Assembly: GCF_029889905.1 (NCBI RefSeq)
Contig: NZ_JARANZ010000005.1
Coordinates: 124,001 to 188,000, forward strand
Direction of reading: 5' to 3'
Source: Chromohalobacter sp. 11-W
GTDB taxonomy: Bacteria; Pseudomonadota; Gammaproteobacteria; Pseudomonadales; Halomonadaceae
Length of the DNA: 64,000 nucleotides
Position numbers and translations under genes: made by a program. The notes below the pieces were generated by a model. The model saw only the letters and a list, made by a program, of their open reading frames with translations, was not told the origin of the DNA and did not search any database. Shown here piece after piece: positions 1 to 9,504 of the stretch (its first letter is position 1; each line of letters opens with the position of its first letter).

Positions 1-607
<607 letters not shown>

Positions 608-958
608 TCACGGTGATGGCACCTCCTCATCGAGCGCCGCGTGACCGTCTCGCCACAGGCGCACCAGCCACGCCGGGGCATGCGGCTCGTCGAGACAACG
701 CTGCCAATGCGGCTGCCCGGTACGGCGCGAGGAAAGCGTGAGACGGAAAAAGCGCCCGTCGGGCGACATAAGCGCCGCCTCGGGCAGCGCCACCAAGGCT
801 CGCAACCCCGTGTCGAGCCGCGCCCATTGCAAGGGCGTCAGGCGGTCGCAATCGATTTCGCGCGGCGCGGCCAACCCCGGTAGATAAGCGAAACCGCCCT
901 CGCGCGCGACCGCCAGGCGCGTATCGCCCGACAGCACCGGCAGTTCGGTTTTGCTCAT
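608..958 (-). CDS. Emfourin-like protealysin inhibitor
   Basis: A 116-residue protein whose start overlaps the stop of the protealysin-like protease gene by four bases (ATGA), so the two are translationally coupled. Length, position directly behind an M4 protease gene and the segment REIDCDRLTPLQWARL fit emfourin, the small cytosolic inhibitor known from protealysin operons. It has no signal peptide. By analogy it keeps the protease inactive inside the cell. The function is inferred mainly from context and family knowledge; the sequence carries no short signature motif that would prove it. Confidence 0.72.
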   Translation of the reverse strand: MSKTELPVLSGDTRLAVAREGGFAYLPGLAAPREIDCDRLTPLQWARLDTGLRALVALPEAALMSPDGRFFRLTLSSRRTGQPHWQRCLDEPHAPAWLVRLWRDGHAALDEEVPSP

Positions 959-1998
959 GAGATGACGCCCACCCCGCGCCAGGCCTCACCCACCGCACGA
1001 TGCTCGCGACTCTCGGGCCCATGCAGGTGCTCGGCGTGATCGAGCGTCAGGGCGGCAAAGGCCGCGAAATCCGCTTCGCGGCTCAGTGCCGCGTCGCGCA
1101 TCGCTGCGTACCATACCGGCCCCACGCTTTCCCAGGCGGGTGCTTCAAGGGCCACCGCGGCAAGGTAAAACGCACGATTGGGAATGCCTGAATTGATATG
1201 CACACCGCCGTTGTCGGCTTGCGTGTCGACGAAATCGCGCATGTGGCCCGGCTGCGGATCGCTCCCCAGCACAGGATCGTCATACGCCGTTCCCGGTGCT
1301 TTCATGGAGCGCAGCGCCTGACCCTGCACCTGATCGGTCAACAGATTCGCGCCGATCAGCCAATCGGCACTCTGAGGCGACTCGCCGGCATGGTACTGCT
1401 TGACCAGCACCCCGAACACATCGGCCAGCGACTCGTTGAGCGCCCCGGCCTGATCGGCATACACCAGGCCGACATCGCGCTCGATCACACCATGCGTCAA
1501 TTCGTGCGCGATGACTTCCAGCGCCGCCGTGAAGCGCCGAAACAATTCGCCATCACCGTCGCCGAAGACCATCTGCGAGCCGTTCCAGAACGCGTTGTCG
1601 TAGTCGCGAGCGTAATGCACGGTGCCGATTAACGGCATGCCCTTGGCATCGATGGAATCGCGCTCGAAGACCTCCCAGTAAAACCGATAGGTCGCCCCCA
1701 ACCCTTCATAGGCTTCGTCCACGGCCGGATCGCCACTCTCTGGCTGGCCTTCGTCGCGCACCAGACGCCCAGGCAGCGTCTGCTCATTCTCGGCGCTGTA
1801 AATCCGACGGTCGGGGCGCCCGGCAACGGCCCGCGCGGCATCCCGTTGCGGTGCCGGCGCGCCGCGCTGGCGAAACCAGTGATCGGCCTCGAGCGTTTGC
1901 TGGGCACATCGACGTAGGCGCCCCGAACCCTGCGCCGCGACGCGCTCGAGCACATGGGGCGGCATGAAACCGCGCGCTAAAGTCTTCGTATCCGGCAT
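955..1998 (-). CDS. Protealysin-like M4 metalloprotease
   Basis: A 347-residue thermolysin-family (M4) zinc endopeptidase of the protealysin type. The short N-terminal propeptide carries FMPPHVLERVA (residues 11-21), matching the PPxxL element that replaces the long propeptide of secreted thermolysins, and no signal peptide is visible. The zinc motif HELTH lies at 165-169, the third ligand Glu189 sits in GALNESLADVFG, and HINSGIPNRAFY supplies the late catalytic His region, so all key residues are present. The start at 1998 has a GAGGA ribosome site about nine bases upstream. It forms a bicistronic unit with the downstream emfourin gene. In Serratia, protealysin has been linked to entry into eukaryotic cells; a role here is unknown. 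Confidence 0.93.
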   Translation of the reverse strand: MPDTKTLARGFMPPHVLERVAAQGSGRLRRCAQQTLEADHWFRQRGAPAPQRDAARAVAGRPDRRIYSAENEQTLPGRLVRDEGQPESGDPAVDEAYEGLGATYRFYWEVFERDSIDAKGMPLIGTVHYARDYDNAFWNGSQMVFGDGDGELFRRFTAALEVIAHELTHGVIERDVGLVYADQAGALNESLADVFGVLVKQYHAGESPQSADWLIGANLLTDQVQGQALRSMKAPGTAYDDPVLGSDPQPGHMRDFVDTQADNGGVHINSGIPNRAFYLAAVALEAPAWESVGPVWYAAMRDAALSREADFAAFAALTLDHAEHLHGPESREHRAVGEAWRGVGVIS

Positions 1999-2077
1999 GA
2001 ACTTGGGTCCTCGATCGGCTATCGGGTATACCCAGGCAGTGTGGCTCAGGATGCTCGATCAAGCACAACGAAACACG

Positions 2078-3790
2078 CTAAACCGGCGTCATGCGGTAGC
2101 GCGCAGAATTCACGGCCTCTTTCAGCGTGCCCAACTGGCCGATATCGTCGTCATCGAGACGCTGATCGAGACGTCGCGAGGGGCTGCGGGTGTTGAGCAC
2201 GACATGCACCTGATTGGGCGTGCCGCGCGCGTCGTGACGCTGAACCCAGGCGAGCGCGCCGTTGGCATAGAGTGCCAGGGATCCGATCGGCGCCATGCCG
2301 AAGCGGCGGATATAGCGTTGTACCCAGGTATTGTCGAAACCCTCGGCCTGTGTCAGCAGATGTCGATAAACCTCGCGCTGCGTCCAGGCGGCACGCCCGG
2401 GACGCGGACGCGTCATCACGTCGGCGACGTCCACTACCGCCATCATGCGCGCCAGCTCGGGCAACGCGTCCCCCCGCTTGCCCGCTGGGTAGCCGCTGCC
2501 ATCGAGTCGCTCGTTGGCCATGCCGATGACTTGCTCGACGACATCACCATCCAGCCAACGACAGTCGTCCAGGCGCTCGCGTATCAAACCGACGTGGGTG
2601 TGGAGTTGAACTTGCTCTTCCGGGCGCAGCACTTCATCACGCAACAAGGCATCGGGCAGCATGCCCTTGCCCAGATCGTGAACCAGGGCACAGGCCACCA
2701 CCGCCTTGAGACGTTCCGGTGCCATGCGTCGCGACTGGGCAAGATCCAGCAGTCGCACGGCTACCATCAGGCTATGCTGCACCAGATGCGACTCCTGGGT
2801 GAGGCACGCACTCGCATACAGCAGCGCCTGACGATCCTGCTGCCACAGCGTCAGCAACGTGTCGGTACTCCGCGAAAGCTGCGTCGAGGCCACCGGCTCA
2901 CCGCTTTTCAACTGCACCAATTGCGCGTTGAGATAATCGGCGACTTTCTGCAGCCGGGACGCCATTGCGCCTCCCGGTTGCGAGCGTGCCTGCCGGCGAC
3001 GCGAAACGTCACGTCGGGCGGCGTCGGGCGATTGAAACAGTGTCGAAGGCTCCAGGGGACGCCCGGTATGCATGACGGTACGCGCGCTTTCGCGCTCGAT
3101 CTCCTTGACGCAGTACCACACCAGGCGCTCCATCGCGGACGATAAACCGACGAACTCGCAGCCCGCCTGCGCCTGCGTCCATGCCTCGTCAGTGCGCACA
3201 TGGCGGACGCTGGCCGGTAGTTCGAAATGACGCTGGTTGGGAAACGTCAGGCGAATGCTATCGATGACCTTCTCGGGCTTGATCGCAGCCGCTGCGGCCA
3301 ACGGTAACGCGACCAGGCAGCCACCCAGCGAGAGATTGCAAAGCCACCCTTCATACGGTGTGTCCTCGCCCGCCACACGTAACACAACGCCGACCTCCAT
3401 GCCGGCACGCAGGCTGGCCCGAAAGCTCTGACGCCGATGCATCACGGACACCGCCTGCGGATAATCGCATACCACCTGCAGGCGCTCACCCTGCTCGCGC
3501 CATTCATTCACCGCGAGTGCCTGGATGGTCAGCATCGCGCCCTCGACCTGCCCCATCAGTTGGAATTTCTCGCCGCGCCTTAGCCGAGGAACGATCTCGC
3601 GGACCGCCGAGACATCCAGGCACAGCGAGTCCTCCTGGATGATGTCCATGACCACCACGGGCCACGGCGTTCCGTCACCACTCTCGAAGCACAGACTCGC
3701 GCCCCCGGGCAGGGTCAGGGCCTCGAGAAAGCCGTAAAGTTCGCCGGGGTGCGTAATGTCTTGGGAGGGTGCGGGATCGGATGGCGACAT
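2078..3790 (-). CDS. YcgR-like/PilZ protein with C-terminal HD-GYP domain, probably degenerate
   Basis: A 570-residue cytosolic signalling protein. Residues 10-110 look like the YcgR N-terminal domain and 115-230 a PilZ domain with the c-di-GMP-binding arginines in RRQSFR (119-124) and the second motif NLSLGG (152-157, Asn replacing the usual Asp). After a linker, residues 325-520 form an HD-GYP domain: His339, HD at 371-372, DLGKG, His398, and GSGYP at 431-435. The usual HHE before DGxGYP reads ANE (425-427), so two expected metal-binding histidines are missing and phosphodiesterase activity is doubtful. It may sense c-di-GMP through PilZ rather than degrade it. It is monocistronic between the protease pair and the siderophore unit. 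Confidence 0.82.
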   Translation of the reverse strand: MSPSDPAPSQDITHPGELYGFLEALTLPGGASLCFESGDGTPWPVVVMDIIQEDSLCLDVSAVREIVPRLRRGEKFQLMGQVEGAMLTIQALAVNEWREQGERLQVVCDYPQAVSVMHRRQSFRASLRAGMEVGVVLRVAGEDTPYEGWLCNLSLGGCLVALPLAAAAAIKPEKVIDSIRLTFPNQRHFELPASVRHVRTDEAWTQAQAGCEFVGLSSAMERLVWYCVKEIERESARTVMHTGRPLEPSTLFQSPDAARRDVSRRRQARSQPGGAMASRLQKVADYLNAQLVQLKSGEPVASTQLSRSTDTLLTLWQQDRQALLYASACLTQESHLVQHSLMVAVRLLDLAQSRRMAPERLKAVVACALVHDLGKGMLPDALLRDEVLRPEEQVQLHTHVGLIRERLDDCRWLDGDVVEQVIGMANERLDGSGYPAGKRGDALPELARMMAVVDVADVMTRPRPGRAAWTQREVYRHLLTQAEGFDNTWVQRYIRRFGMAPIGSLALYANGALAWVQRHDARGTPNQVHVVLNTRSPSRRLDQRLDDDDIGQLGTLKEAVNSARYRMTPV

Positions 3791-3806
3791 TGAGGTCTCG
3801 ATGCTG

Positions 3807-3847
3807 ACGAAACGAAAACGAGCACCTCCGTCACGCGGCGTGCTCGT
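3807..3847 (-). terminator. Intrinsic terminator of the siderophore esterase/receptor unit
   Basis: ACGAGCAC (3818-3825) pairs with GTGCTCGT (3840-3847). On the minus strand the stem is followed by TTTCGTTTCG. It lies about 100 bases beyond the esterase stop and before the start of the PilZ/HD-GYP gene. Confidence 0.6.
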
Positions 3848-3947
3848 GTAAGGGTATGTAATCTGTTATCGACTATATCACGCAAGACTTGAATGCTTGC
3901 CAGCATCGCACGGTTGCAGACCGATGCTCTAAAATGCCATGTAAAAC

Positions 3948-4883
3948 CTAGTCTTCGAACGCTTCCATAATCCAGCGCGCCGCGGGCCACATCACACTCC
4001 CATGATCCGTATTGGCAAACTCTGTGAACCGCGTCTCCAACATTAGGCACTCACGCTGCAACCACTCCGCCATCCCCCGTGCATTATCTACCATTGCATT
4101 GTGACGTCGTCGCTCACCCTTAGGCGTGCCGCGCTCTTCCGGCATAGGAGTTTGCTCGAGCGCTCCCACACCCATCAGCACGCGCCGGTCTTTGAGTTTT
4201 CGGCATAGCCCCGGATCAGCAAACGCCGCGACGGCATCATCAAAAAACCGCTCACGATGCCACCATAACGAGGGACTGATGGCAATATAGTCACGGAAGC
4301 ATTCCGGGCATGTCAGCAATACATACAGTGTAAAGAGCCCACCGTAAGAGTGCCCAAACAGTGACTGACGAGAGCGATCAAGCGCATAACGCGACGCCAA
4401 AGCAGGTTTAAGTTCGGTTTCGATAAAAGCAAGAAATCGGTCGGCGCCGCCATGCGGGGTATCATCGCTCATATCCGCTGAGTCACGACCCGGAGGTATA
4501 TAATCCTCGGCGCGGGCCGTTATCGCAAAGCGGTCAATACCGGGATAGCCGATACCCACGACTATAAGAGGCAGGCCGTCACCACGTGGGCCGCCGCGTG
4601 TCAGGGTCTCCCGAGCTTCGCGCAACAAAGGTAAGCGTGCATTGCCATCCAGTGCGTAAAGCACTGGATACCCGGCACGCGGAGCTCCGGCCTTGGGCAG
4701 GGCCACTTCAATCAGATAATCACGCCCCGTATGTTGCGAATGCAGCGTGAAGGACTGAGTCATGGGCAACGTCACGGGTGAAGGAACCATCCGGGCACCT
4801 CCTTCATCAGCCAGTGCCGGCATGCCGACCATCCAGCATAGCCCCGCCAACCAAGCGCCAGCGGATCGTTTATCAAAAATCAT
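3948..4883 (-). CDS. Periplasmic alpha/beta hydrolase, ferri-siderophore esterase type (IroE/BesA-like)
   Basis: A 311-residue protein with a signal peptide (MIFDKRSAGAWLAGLCWMVG, cleavage likely after PALA near residue 25). The nucleophile elbow GHSYGG, the upstream YPVLYALDGN strand and FANTDHGSVMW with a late His match the esterase D/IroE family, which hydrolyses ester siderophores or esters such as acyl thioesters. It overlaps the 3' end of the TonB-dependent receptor gene by 11 bases, so it is probably co-translated with it. Context therefore points to hydrolysis of an imported ferri-siderophore in the periplasm to release iron. The precise siderophore cannot be read from sequence. Confidence 0.8.
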   Translation of the reverse strand: MIFDKRSAGAWLAGLCWMVGMPALADEGGARMVPSPVTLPMTQSFTLHSQHTGRDYLIEVALPKAGAPRAGYPVLYALDGNARLPLLREARETLTRGGPRGDGLPLIVVGIGYPGIDRFAITARAEDYIPPGRDSADMSDDTPHGGADRFLAFIETELKPALASRYALDRSRQSLFGHSYGGLFTLYVLLTCPECFRDYIAISPSLWWHRERFFDDAVAAFADPGLCRKLKDRRVLMGVGALEQTPMPEERGTPKGERRRHNAMVDNARGMAEWLQRECLMLETRFTEFANTDHGSVMWPAARWIMEAFED

Positions 4884-7077
4884 AGCGCAGCGAGGCGACG
4901 ACGTTGGACGGCGCCCCCACCATGTTGAAGGTGTTCACCCCGCCGACCCGATTGTAATACTCCCGGTCGAAGATATTGTGGAAGTTCAGCTGGCCACTGA
5001 CATGGGCGGTAAAATCGTAGCCAAGCATCGCATCAACCACGGCGTAGCCCGGCGCCTCGACCCCGTTGCTTGAGCTGAAATCGCTCATCGCGGTGACTCC
5101 ACCCCCGACATGCAGCCCGCCCAGCATGCCGCCGCTGAAGCCGTACTGCGTCCAGAGATTGACAATGTTATTGGGCATCAGCAGGAAGACGCCGTCGTCA
5201 CGAGCGGTAGACGCCTCCTGGATTTCGGTGTCGATGTAGGTGTAGCCGGCGATGACGTCCCATTGCGGCGTCAGCGCTCCGGTCAGTTCCAGCTCGGCGC
5301 CCTGGATGCGCATCTTGCCCACCGCCACGACATAGTCGGCGCCGGTGTCGTCGGGCGTCGCCGCGCGGTTCTCGTCGTAGAGGCGGAAGGCGCTGATCCG
5401 CGCATTCAGGTCGCCGCCGAAGTAGCTGCCCTTGATTCCCACTTCGTACTGATCGCCCTCGCGCGGTTCGAGCAAATCGCCGCTAGCGTCGTATTCGGTC
5501 TGGGGCTTGAAGACCTGTGAATAGCTGGCATAGAGCGAGTGGTCGGGGCCAAGGTCATAGACCAGGCCGGCATAGGGTGTCAGCCTGGTGTCGTTGCGGC
5601 TCTGGCTGTCGTCGGCCACGCGGTCCGCATAGTCGACGTCGTAGTGGCTCAGCCGCCCGCCGGCGATCAGCGCCAGCGACTGCACCGGCCGCAAGGTCAG
5701 CTTGGAGTAGACGCCGGCCTCCTCGAGCGTGGTATCGCTGTGGCTGTACCCGCCGCCGCTGGCCCGCGCCGCGCCGAGGATATCAACGTAGGCGAGATCG
5801 TTGAGCGCGTCGAGGGTCACGCGCCCTCCGGCCACACTGCGCGAGCGCCCCGACTCGATGTCCGTCTCGTAGCGCTTGTAGTCGCTGCCGACGACGAACT
5901 CGCTGACCTGGCCGAACGCCGAAAATGGCTGGCTGTAGCTGGCGTCCAGCGACAACGCCTGCTGGTCGACGCGGCTACCGATGCCCGCCACCGTCAGCGT
6001 GTCGTCGGCCGCCAGGGCGCTGCCGCCGAAGGCGTAATTGTAGGCGGCGTTGCGGTCGGAGTAGCGTGCCGCGAAGCGCCCGTAGCCGCCTCCCGCGAAG
6101 CGGTGGGTCAGTTCGGCGATCCAGTCGTTGGACTGGCTTTCGAAAGCGTTCCAGTCGGCGCCATAGAAGGCCGAACGGCGCCCGTAGAGCAGCTCGCTGT
6201 CGCTATCCACCGGCTGGCCGTTGTTGACCACGATGTCCTTGGTGTTGCGGATAAAAGCCAGCCCTAGCGTGGTCGCCTCGTCGAGATCGACGTCCACGGC
6301 GGCGTAGATGTCGTTCTGCTCGTTATCGTTGTGGTCGACGAACTGCGCGTGATCGGTGTGGTCGATCACCAGGCGGCCGCGAATGCGTCCCTCGGCGTCG
6401 ATCGGCCCCGAAAGATCGGCCTGCGTTGCGCGTTGATCGATACTGCCCACGCTGCCGCTGACGTGTCCCTGGAACGTAGCGGTGGGACGCTTGCGGACGA
6501 GGTTAACGATGCCACCCATCTCGCTGGTGCTGTTGAACAGACCCGACGGCCCGCGCATGATCTCCACACGGTCGAAGGCAACCAGCGACGGCACCGAGCC
6601 GTTGATACTGGTCATCGGCGCCGGCAGACCATCGATGTTGAACTCGTCGTATTCATAGCCGCGGGCGTAGATCGACGAGCGTCCGTTGTCGTTGCTGAGC
6701 ACCCGCATCCCCGGGGTGCGCCGGCCCAGTTCGTCGAGTGTCGTGAAGTTTTGATCCTCGATGGCATCGCGGGTCACCACGCTTATCGACTGAGGAATGT
6801 CGCGCAACGCTGCCGGCGTCTTGGTACCCACGGTCGCGGCGTCGACGGTGTATCCGCCGATCACCTCGGACGGCAGCATTTCATAGAGCCGATTTCCCGT
6901 GACTTGGATCGTATCCAGCCGGGCGGTGTTCCCTTCTTGGGCTACGGCATCTCCCACAATACCGCTGATGAGAAGCACGACGCCGGTATATAAGCCGTTA
7001 ATAGTGAGTCTTCGTAGCATAGGCGTGACGTTCCGTGGCGCGATATTACGCCCATACTGTCGCTGAAGTATTGTCAT
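4873..7077 (-). CDS. TonB-dependent ferri-siderophore receptor
   Basis: A 734-residue outer-membrane receptor. A hydrophobic signal segment (INGLYTGVVLLISGIVGDAV) ends near residue 47, followed by a TonB-box-like stretch LDTIQVTGN. The plug domain shows IPQSISVVTRDAIEDQN, and GLFNSTSEMGGIVNLVRKRP is the typical plug end of FhuA/FoxA-type siderophore receptors. The C terminus SLRYDF ends in the expected aromatic residue of a beta-barrel. Together with the esterase gene overlapping its 3' end and an AraC regulator transcribed away from it, it forms a siderophore uptake unit. A Fur-box-like site lies in the 115-base divergent promoter region. Confidence 0.93.
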   Translation of the reverse strand: MTILQRQYGRNIAPRNVTPMLRRLTINGLYTGVVLLISGIVGDAVAQEGNTARLDTIQVTGNRLYEMLPSEVIGGYTVDAATVGTKTPAALRDIPQSISVVTRDAIEDQNFTTLDELGRRTPGMRVLSNDNGRSSIYARGYEYDEFNIDGLPAPMTSINGSVPSLVAFDRVEIMRGPSGLFNSTSEMGGIVNLVRKRPTATFQGHVSGSVGSIDQRATQADLSGPIDAEGRIRGRLVIDHTDHAQFVDHNDNEQNDIYAAVDVDLDEATTLGLAFIRNTKDIVVNNGQPVDSDSELLYGRRSAFYGADWNAFESQSNDWIAELTHRFAGGGYGRFAARYSDRNAAYNYAFGGSALAADDTLTVAGIGSRVDQQALSLDASYSQPFSAFGQVSEFVVGSDYKRYETDIESGRSRSVAGGRVTLDALNDLAYVDILGAARASGGGYSHSDTTLEEAGVYSKLTLRPVQSLALIAGGRLSHYDVDYADRVADDSQSRNDTRLTPYAGLVYDLGPDHSLYASYSQVFKPQTEYDASGDLLEPREGDQYEVGIKGSYFGGDLNARISAFRLYDENRAATPDDTGADYVVAVGKMRIQGAELELTGALTPQWDVIAGYTYIDTEIQEASTARDDGVFLLMPNNIVNLWTQYGFSGGMLGGLHVGGGVTAMSDFSSSNGVEAPGYAVVDAMLGYDFTAHVSGQLNFHNIFDREYYNRVGGVNTFNMVGAPSNVVASLRYDF

Positions 7078-7104
7078 GGCGCTGTCCCCTGCTCTACCAA
7101 CAGA

Positions 7105-7123
7105 AATGAGAATTCATTGCATT
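7105..7123. promoter_or_regulatory. Fur-box-like site in the receptor/AraC divergent promoter
   Basis: AATGAGAATTCATTGCATT resembles the iron-box form with TGAGAAT arms known from Pseudomonas siderophore promoters; 13 of 19 positions fit the classical hexamer array. Its place between a siderophore receptor gene (minus strand) and an AraC gene (plus strand) supports iron control of both. Confidence 0.6.
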
Positions 7124-7192
7124 TAATTAGAACACCGCGCATTATTCCATGGTGAAAAGGCCAGTGCCTTTGCCCTCGTCCCCCAGAGCTTT

Positions 7193-8203
7193 GTGAATAC
7201 GGCAGCATGCCGGCGAGACTCGACACCCATGAACGCCTTATCGCGGCCCCCATTGATTGACGTACGAGAACTGCAGGGCCTATCCCGTGTCGTCACCCAG
7301 ACACATAGGTGCCGCGCGCCGAGCTGGGATCATCGCTCGGCGCCACTGCTGGGAAATATGCAGATGTACGAGGTGCAGCCTGGATTGTTCCTGCGCCTAG
7401 CACAGGTTCGTGACCGCGTTGGCTTGATCAGTGAAGCGAATCTGTGGCCCGCCTTGAAACTGGCGATCGTCTGGCGAGGGGAAGCACGGATTGCCTTCGG
7501 CGGACACGCCACCACGCTCGGGCCTGGGGCGTCTGCCATGGCCCTGGTAGTCGCGCTGGACGAAGAAGCGCCATTTTCACGCCACGGCCACGTCGGCGGA
7601 ATAGAAAATACGTTGACCCTGACGCTGACGCCGCAATGGCTGAAACGCCGCTGGGGCGTACATGCCGCCAGCCAACTGTTGCCGTTTGGAAGACAGCAGC
7701 ATCTCGCGCAATGCGTGTGGACGCCCTCGGTGCATTTGAAGGCCTGGTTGGAACGCATCGGCGAATCGCCGGCGCGCCCCTCCGGGGCCAACCAACTGCA
7801 ATTGGAAGCACTGGCCATGGCCGTCGTCGGCGAGGCTCTTGACGCCATCAACTCGCCCTTGGCTCGCGACGTCTCCCCAGCACATCACGACTGGACAATA
7901 CGTCTTCAACGCCTCATGGAAAGCGGTGAAGCGGGGCGACTCTCGCAAGAAGCACTAGCGCAACGCATGGACATGAGCCTGAGTCAGTTGCAACGCCGCT
8001 TTCACCAGCGACACGGCATGGCCTTGGGACAGTATCTCCGCCGTCAACGCCTGGAAGTCGCACGCGGGGCCCTCGTAGATGACCGTATCAGCGTGGACAA
8101 TGCCGCCGCCTTGGCCGGCTACAACAGCGCGGCCAACTTTGCCACGGCCTTTAAACGTGCCTTTGGGGTCACACCCAGCATGTGCCGACGAATGCCACGT
8201 TAG
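7193..8203 (+). CDS. AraC-family regulator of siderophore uptake (PchR-like)
   Basis: A 336-residue regulator if the GTG at 7193 is used; an ATG 36 bases later (MNALSRPP) is equally possible and neither has a clear ribosome site. The last 100 residues form the AraC double helix-turn-helix: LSQEALAQRMDMSLSQLQRRFHQ is the first and ISVDNAAALAGYNSAANFATAFKRAFG the second, ending in TPSMCRR. The N-terminal part is an unclassified effector domain like that of PchR, which senses ferri-siderophores. It is divergent from the receptor gene and shares its Fur-like control region, so it most likely activates that receptor when the cognate siderophore is present. Confidence 0.86.
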   Translation: MNTAACRRDSTPMNALSRPPLIDVRELQGLSRVVTQTHRCRAPSWDHRSAPLLGNMQMYEVQPGLFLRLAQVRDRVGLISEANLWPALKLAIVWRGEARIAFGGHATTLGPGASAMALVVALDEEAPFSRHGHVGGIENTLTLTLTPQWLKRRWGVHAASQLLPFGRQQHLAQCVWTPSVHLKAWLERIGESPARPSGANQLQLEALAMAVVGEALDAINSPLARDVSPAHHDWTIRLQRLMESGEAGRLSQEALAQRMDMSLSQLQRRFHQRHGMALGQYLRRQRLEVARGALVDDRISVDNAAALAGYNSAANFATAFKRAFGVTPSMCRRMPR

Positions 8204-8217
8204 ACGGCAGCCTAGCG

Positions 8218-8240
8218 GCACGCGTCGCGGTGACGCGTGC
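8218..8240. terminator. Hairpin between convergent araC-type gene and serB
   Basis: GCACGCGTC (8218-8226) and GACGCGTGC (8232-8240) form a perfect 9-bp stem with a 5-base loop in the 67-base gap between two convergent genes. There is no U-run, so it is a plausible but weak bidirectional terminator. Confidence 0.45.
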
Positions 8241-8270
8241 ACGTGAGAACGGCACCTGAGTCAATGGCCT

Positions 8271-9494
8271 TCAAAGGCGGGTCAGTTCATCCTCGTGATA
8301 GCCCAACAGGTAGAGCACGGCGTCCAGCCCCAGCGTGCTGATCGACTGCCGCGCCTGCTGGCGCACCAGCGGCTTGGCGCGGAAGGCGATGCCCAGCCCT
8401 GCGCTTTCCAGCATCTTGAGGTCGTTGGCGCCATCACCCACGGCAATGGTCTGCGCCATGTCCCATCCCTCGCGCCGCGCGATTTCGCCCAGCCACCAGG
8501 CCTTGCGCTCGGCGTCGATGATCGGCTCGCGCACCTCGCCGGTGATCTTGCCGGCGTGGATCACCAGTTCGTTGGCGTGAATCTCGTCGAAACCCAGGCG
8601 TTCCTGCAGGTAGCGCGCGAAATAGGTGAAGCCTCCGGAGATGATCGCAGTGCGATAGCCCAGGCGCTTGAGATGCGTCATCAAGCGTTCGATGCCATCC
8701 ATCAGCGGGAGGGTCTCGGCTATCTCGCGCAATACCGACTCGTCGAGCCCTTCCAGCTTGGCCATACGCTCGCGGAAGCTCTGCTTGAAATCCAGCTCGC
8801 CGCGCATGGAACGCTCGGTGACGGCGGCCACTTCCTCAAAGACACCGTGCCGGCGAGCCAACTCATCGATCACCTCGGCCTGGATCAAGGTCGAGTCCAT
8901 GTCGAAGCAGATTAGCCTTGGGTGTCGCCGCCACAAGGAATCTTCCTGAATGGCAACATCCACTCCCTGGCGTGCACCCAGCTCGAGCGCCTGCTCGCGC
9001 AGGCGAGGTAGCTCGACCGCCGCGCCGCGCAGGATGAACTCCACGCAGGCGCCATGCGGAGGCTGCTCATCGAGAGAATCGCCCCCCGACAAACGCGCAA
9101 TACGCTCGACGCTCAACCCATGCGCCGCCGCCAGCTCACCGACGTCGGCGAGAATCCCCGAGGGCAGCCGAGGCGCCAGCAGGGTCAGGATCAGGCGCGG
9201 CATCTCGGCCTGAGTCTCGAGGGTTTGCCATGTGTCCGCCGTCACCGCTTCGACTTCAACGGCAAGCCCCTGTTCGATGAGATCTTGTGCAGCGAGATGC
9301 CCATTCAGTTGCGCTTTGAAGGCGTCGGCGCCGACCTCGGCGTCCACCAGCATCTCGAAGGCGACGTGGCCCAACGCACTGTGCTGGTGAATATCCACCA
9401 GCCGCGCCTGGCATTCCATCAAGGCCGCGCCTAGCGCTGCCAACTGGCCCGGATGGTCGGGACCGCCGGCGCGAATCAATAACCGCTGTGTCAT
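8271..9494 (-). CDS. serB: Phosphoserine phosphatase
   Basis: A 407-residue HAD phosphatase that makes serine from phosphoserine, the last step of serine synthesis. The N-terminal half (about 1-170) carries ACT-like regulatory repeats, as in long Pseudomonas-type SerB. The catalytic motif DMDST is at 198-202 with Asp198 and Asp200 as nucleophile and acid; IISGGFTYF supplies motif II and AVGDGANDLKML the metal-binding motif IV. It lies 10 bases downstream of parC on the same strand and may be read from the parC transcript. Confidence 0.96.
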   Translation of the reverse strand: MTQRLLIRAGGPDHPGQLAALGAALMECQARLVDIHQHSALGHVAFEMLVDAEVGADAFKAQLNGHLAAQDLIEQGLAVEVEAVTADTWQTLETQAEMPRLILTLLAPRLPSGILADVGELAAAHGLSVERIARLSGGDSLDEQPPHGACVEFILRGAAVELPRLREQALELGARQGVDVAIQEDSLWRRHPRLICFDMDSTLIQAEVIDELARRHGVFEEVAAVTERSMRGELDFKQSFRERMAKLEGLDESVLREIAETLPLMDGIERLMTHLKRLGYRTAIISGGFTYFARYLQERLGFDEIHANELVIHAGKITGEVREPIIDAERKAWWLGEIARREGWDMAQTIAVGDGANDLKMLESAGLGIAFRAKPLVRQQARQSISTLGLDAVLYLLGYHEDELTRL

Positions 9495-9504
9495 ATGGCC
9501 TCTT

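Noticed and set aside
5110-6993. Long plus-strand frames opposite the TonB receptor and other genes
   Set aside because: They are the usual antisense shadows of high-GC genes, without motifs or ribosome sites.
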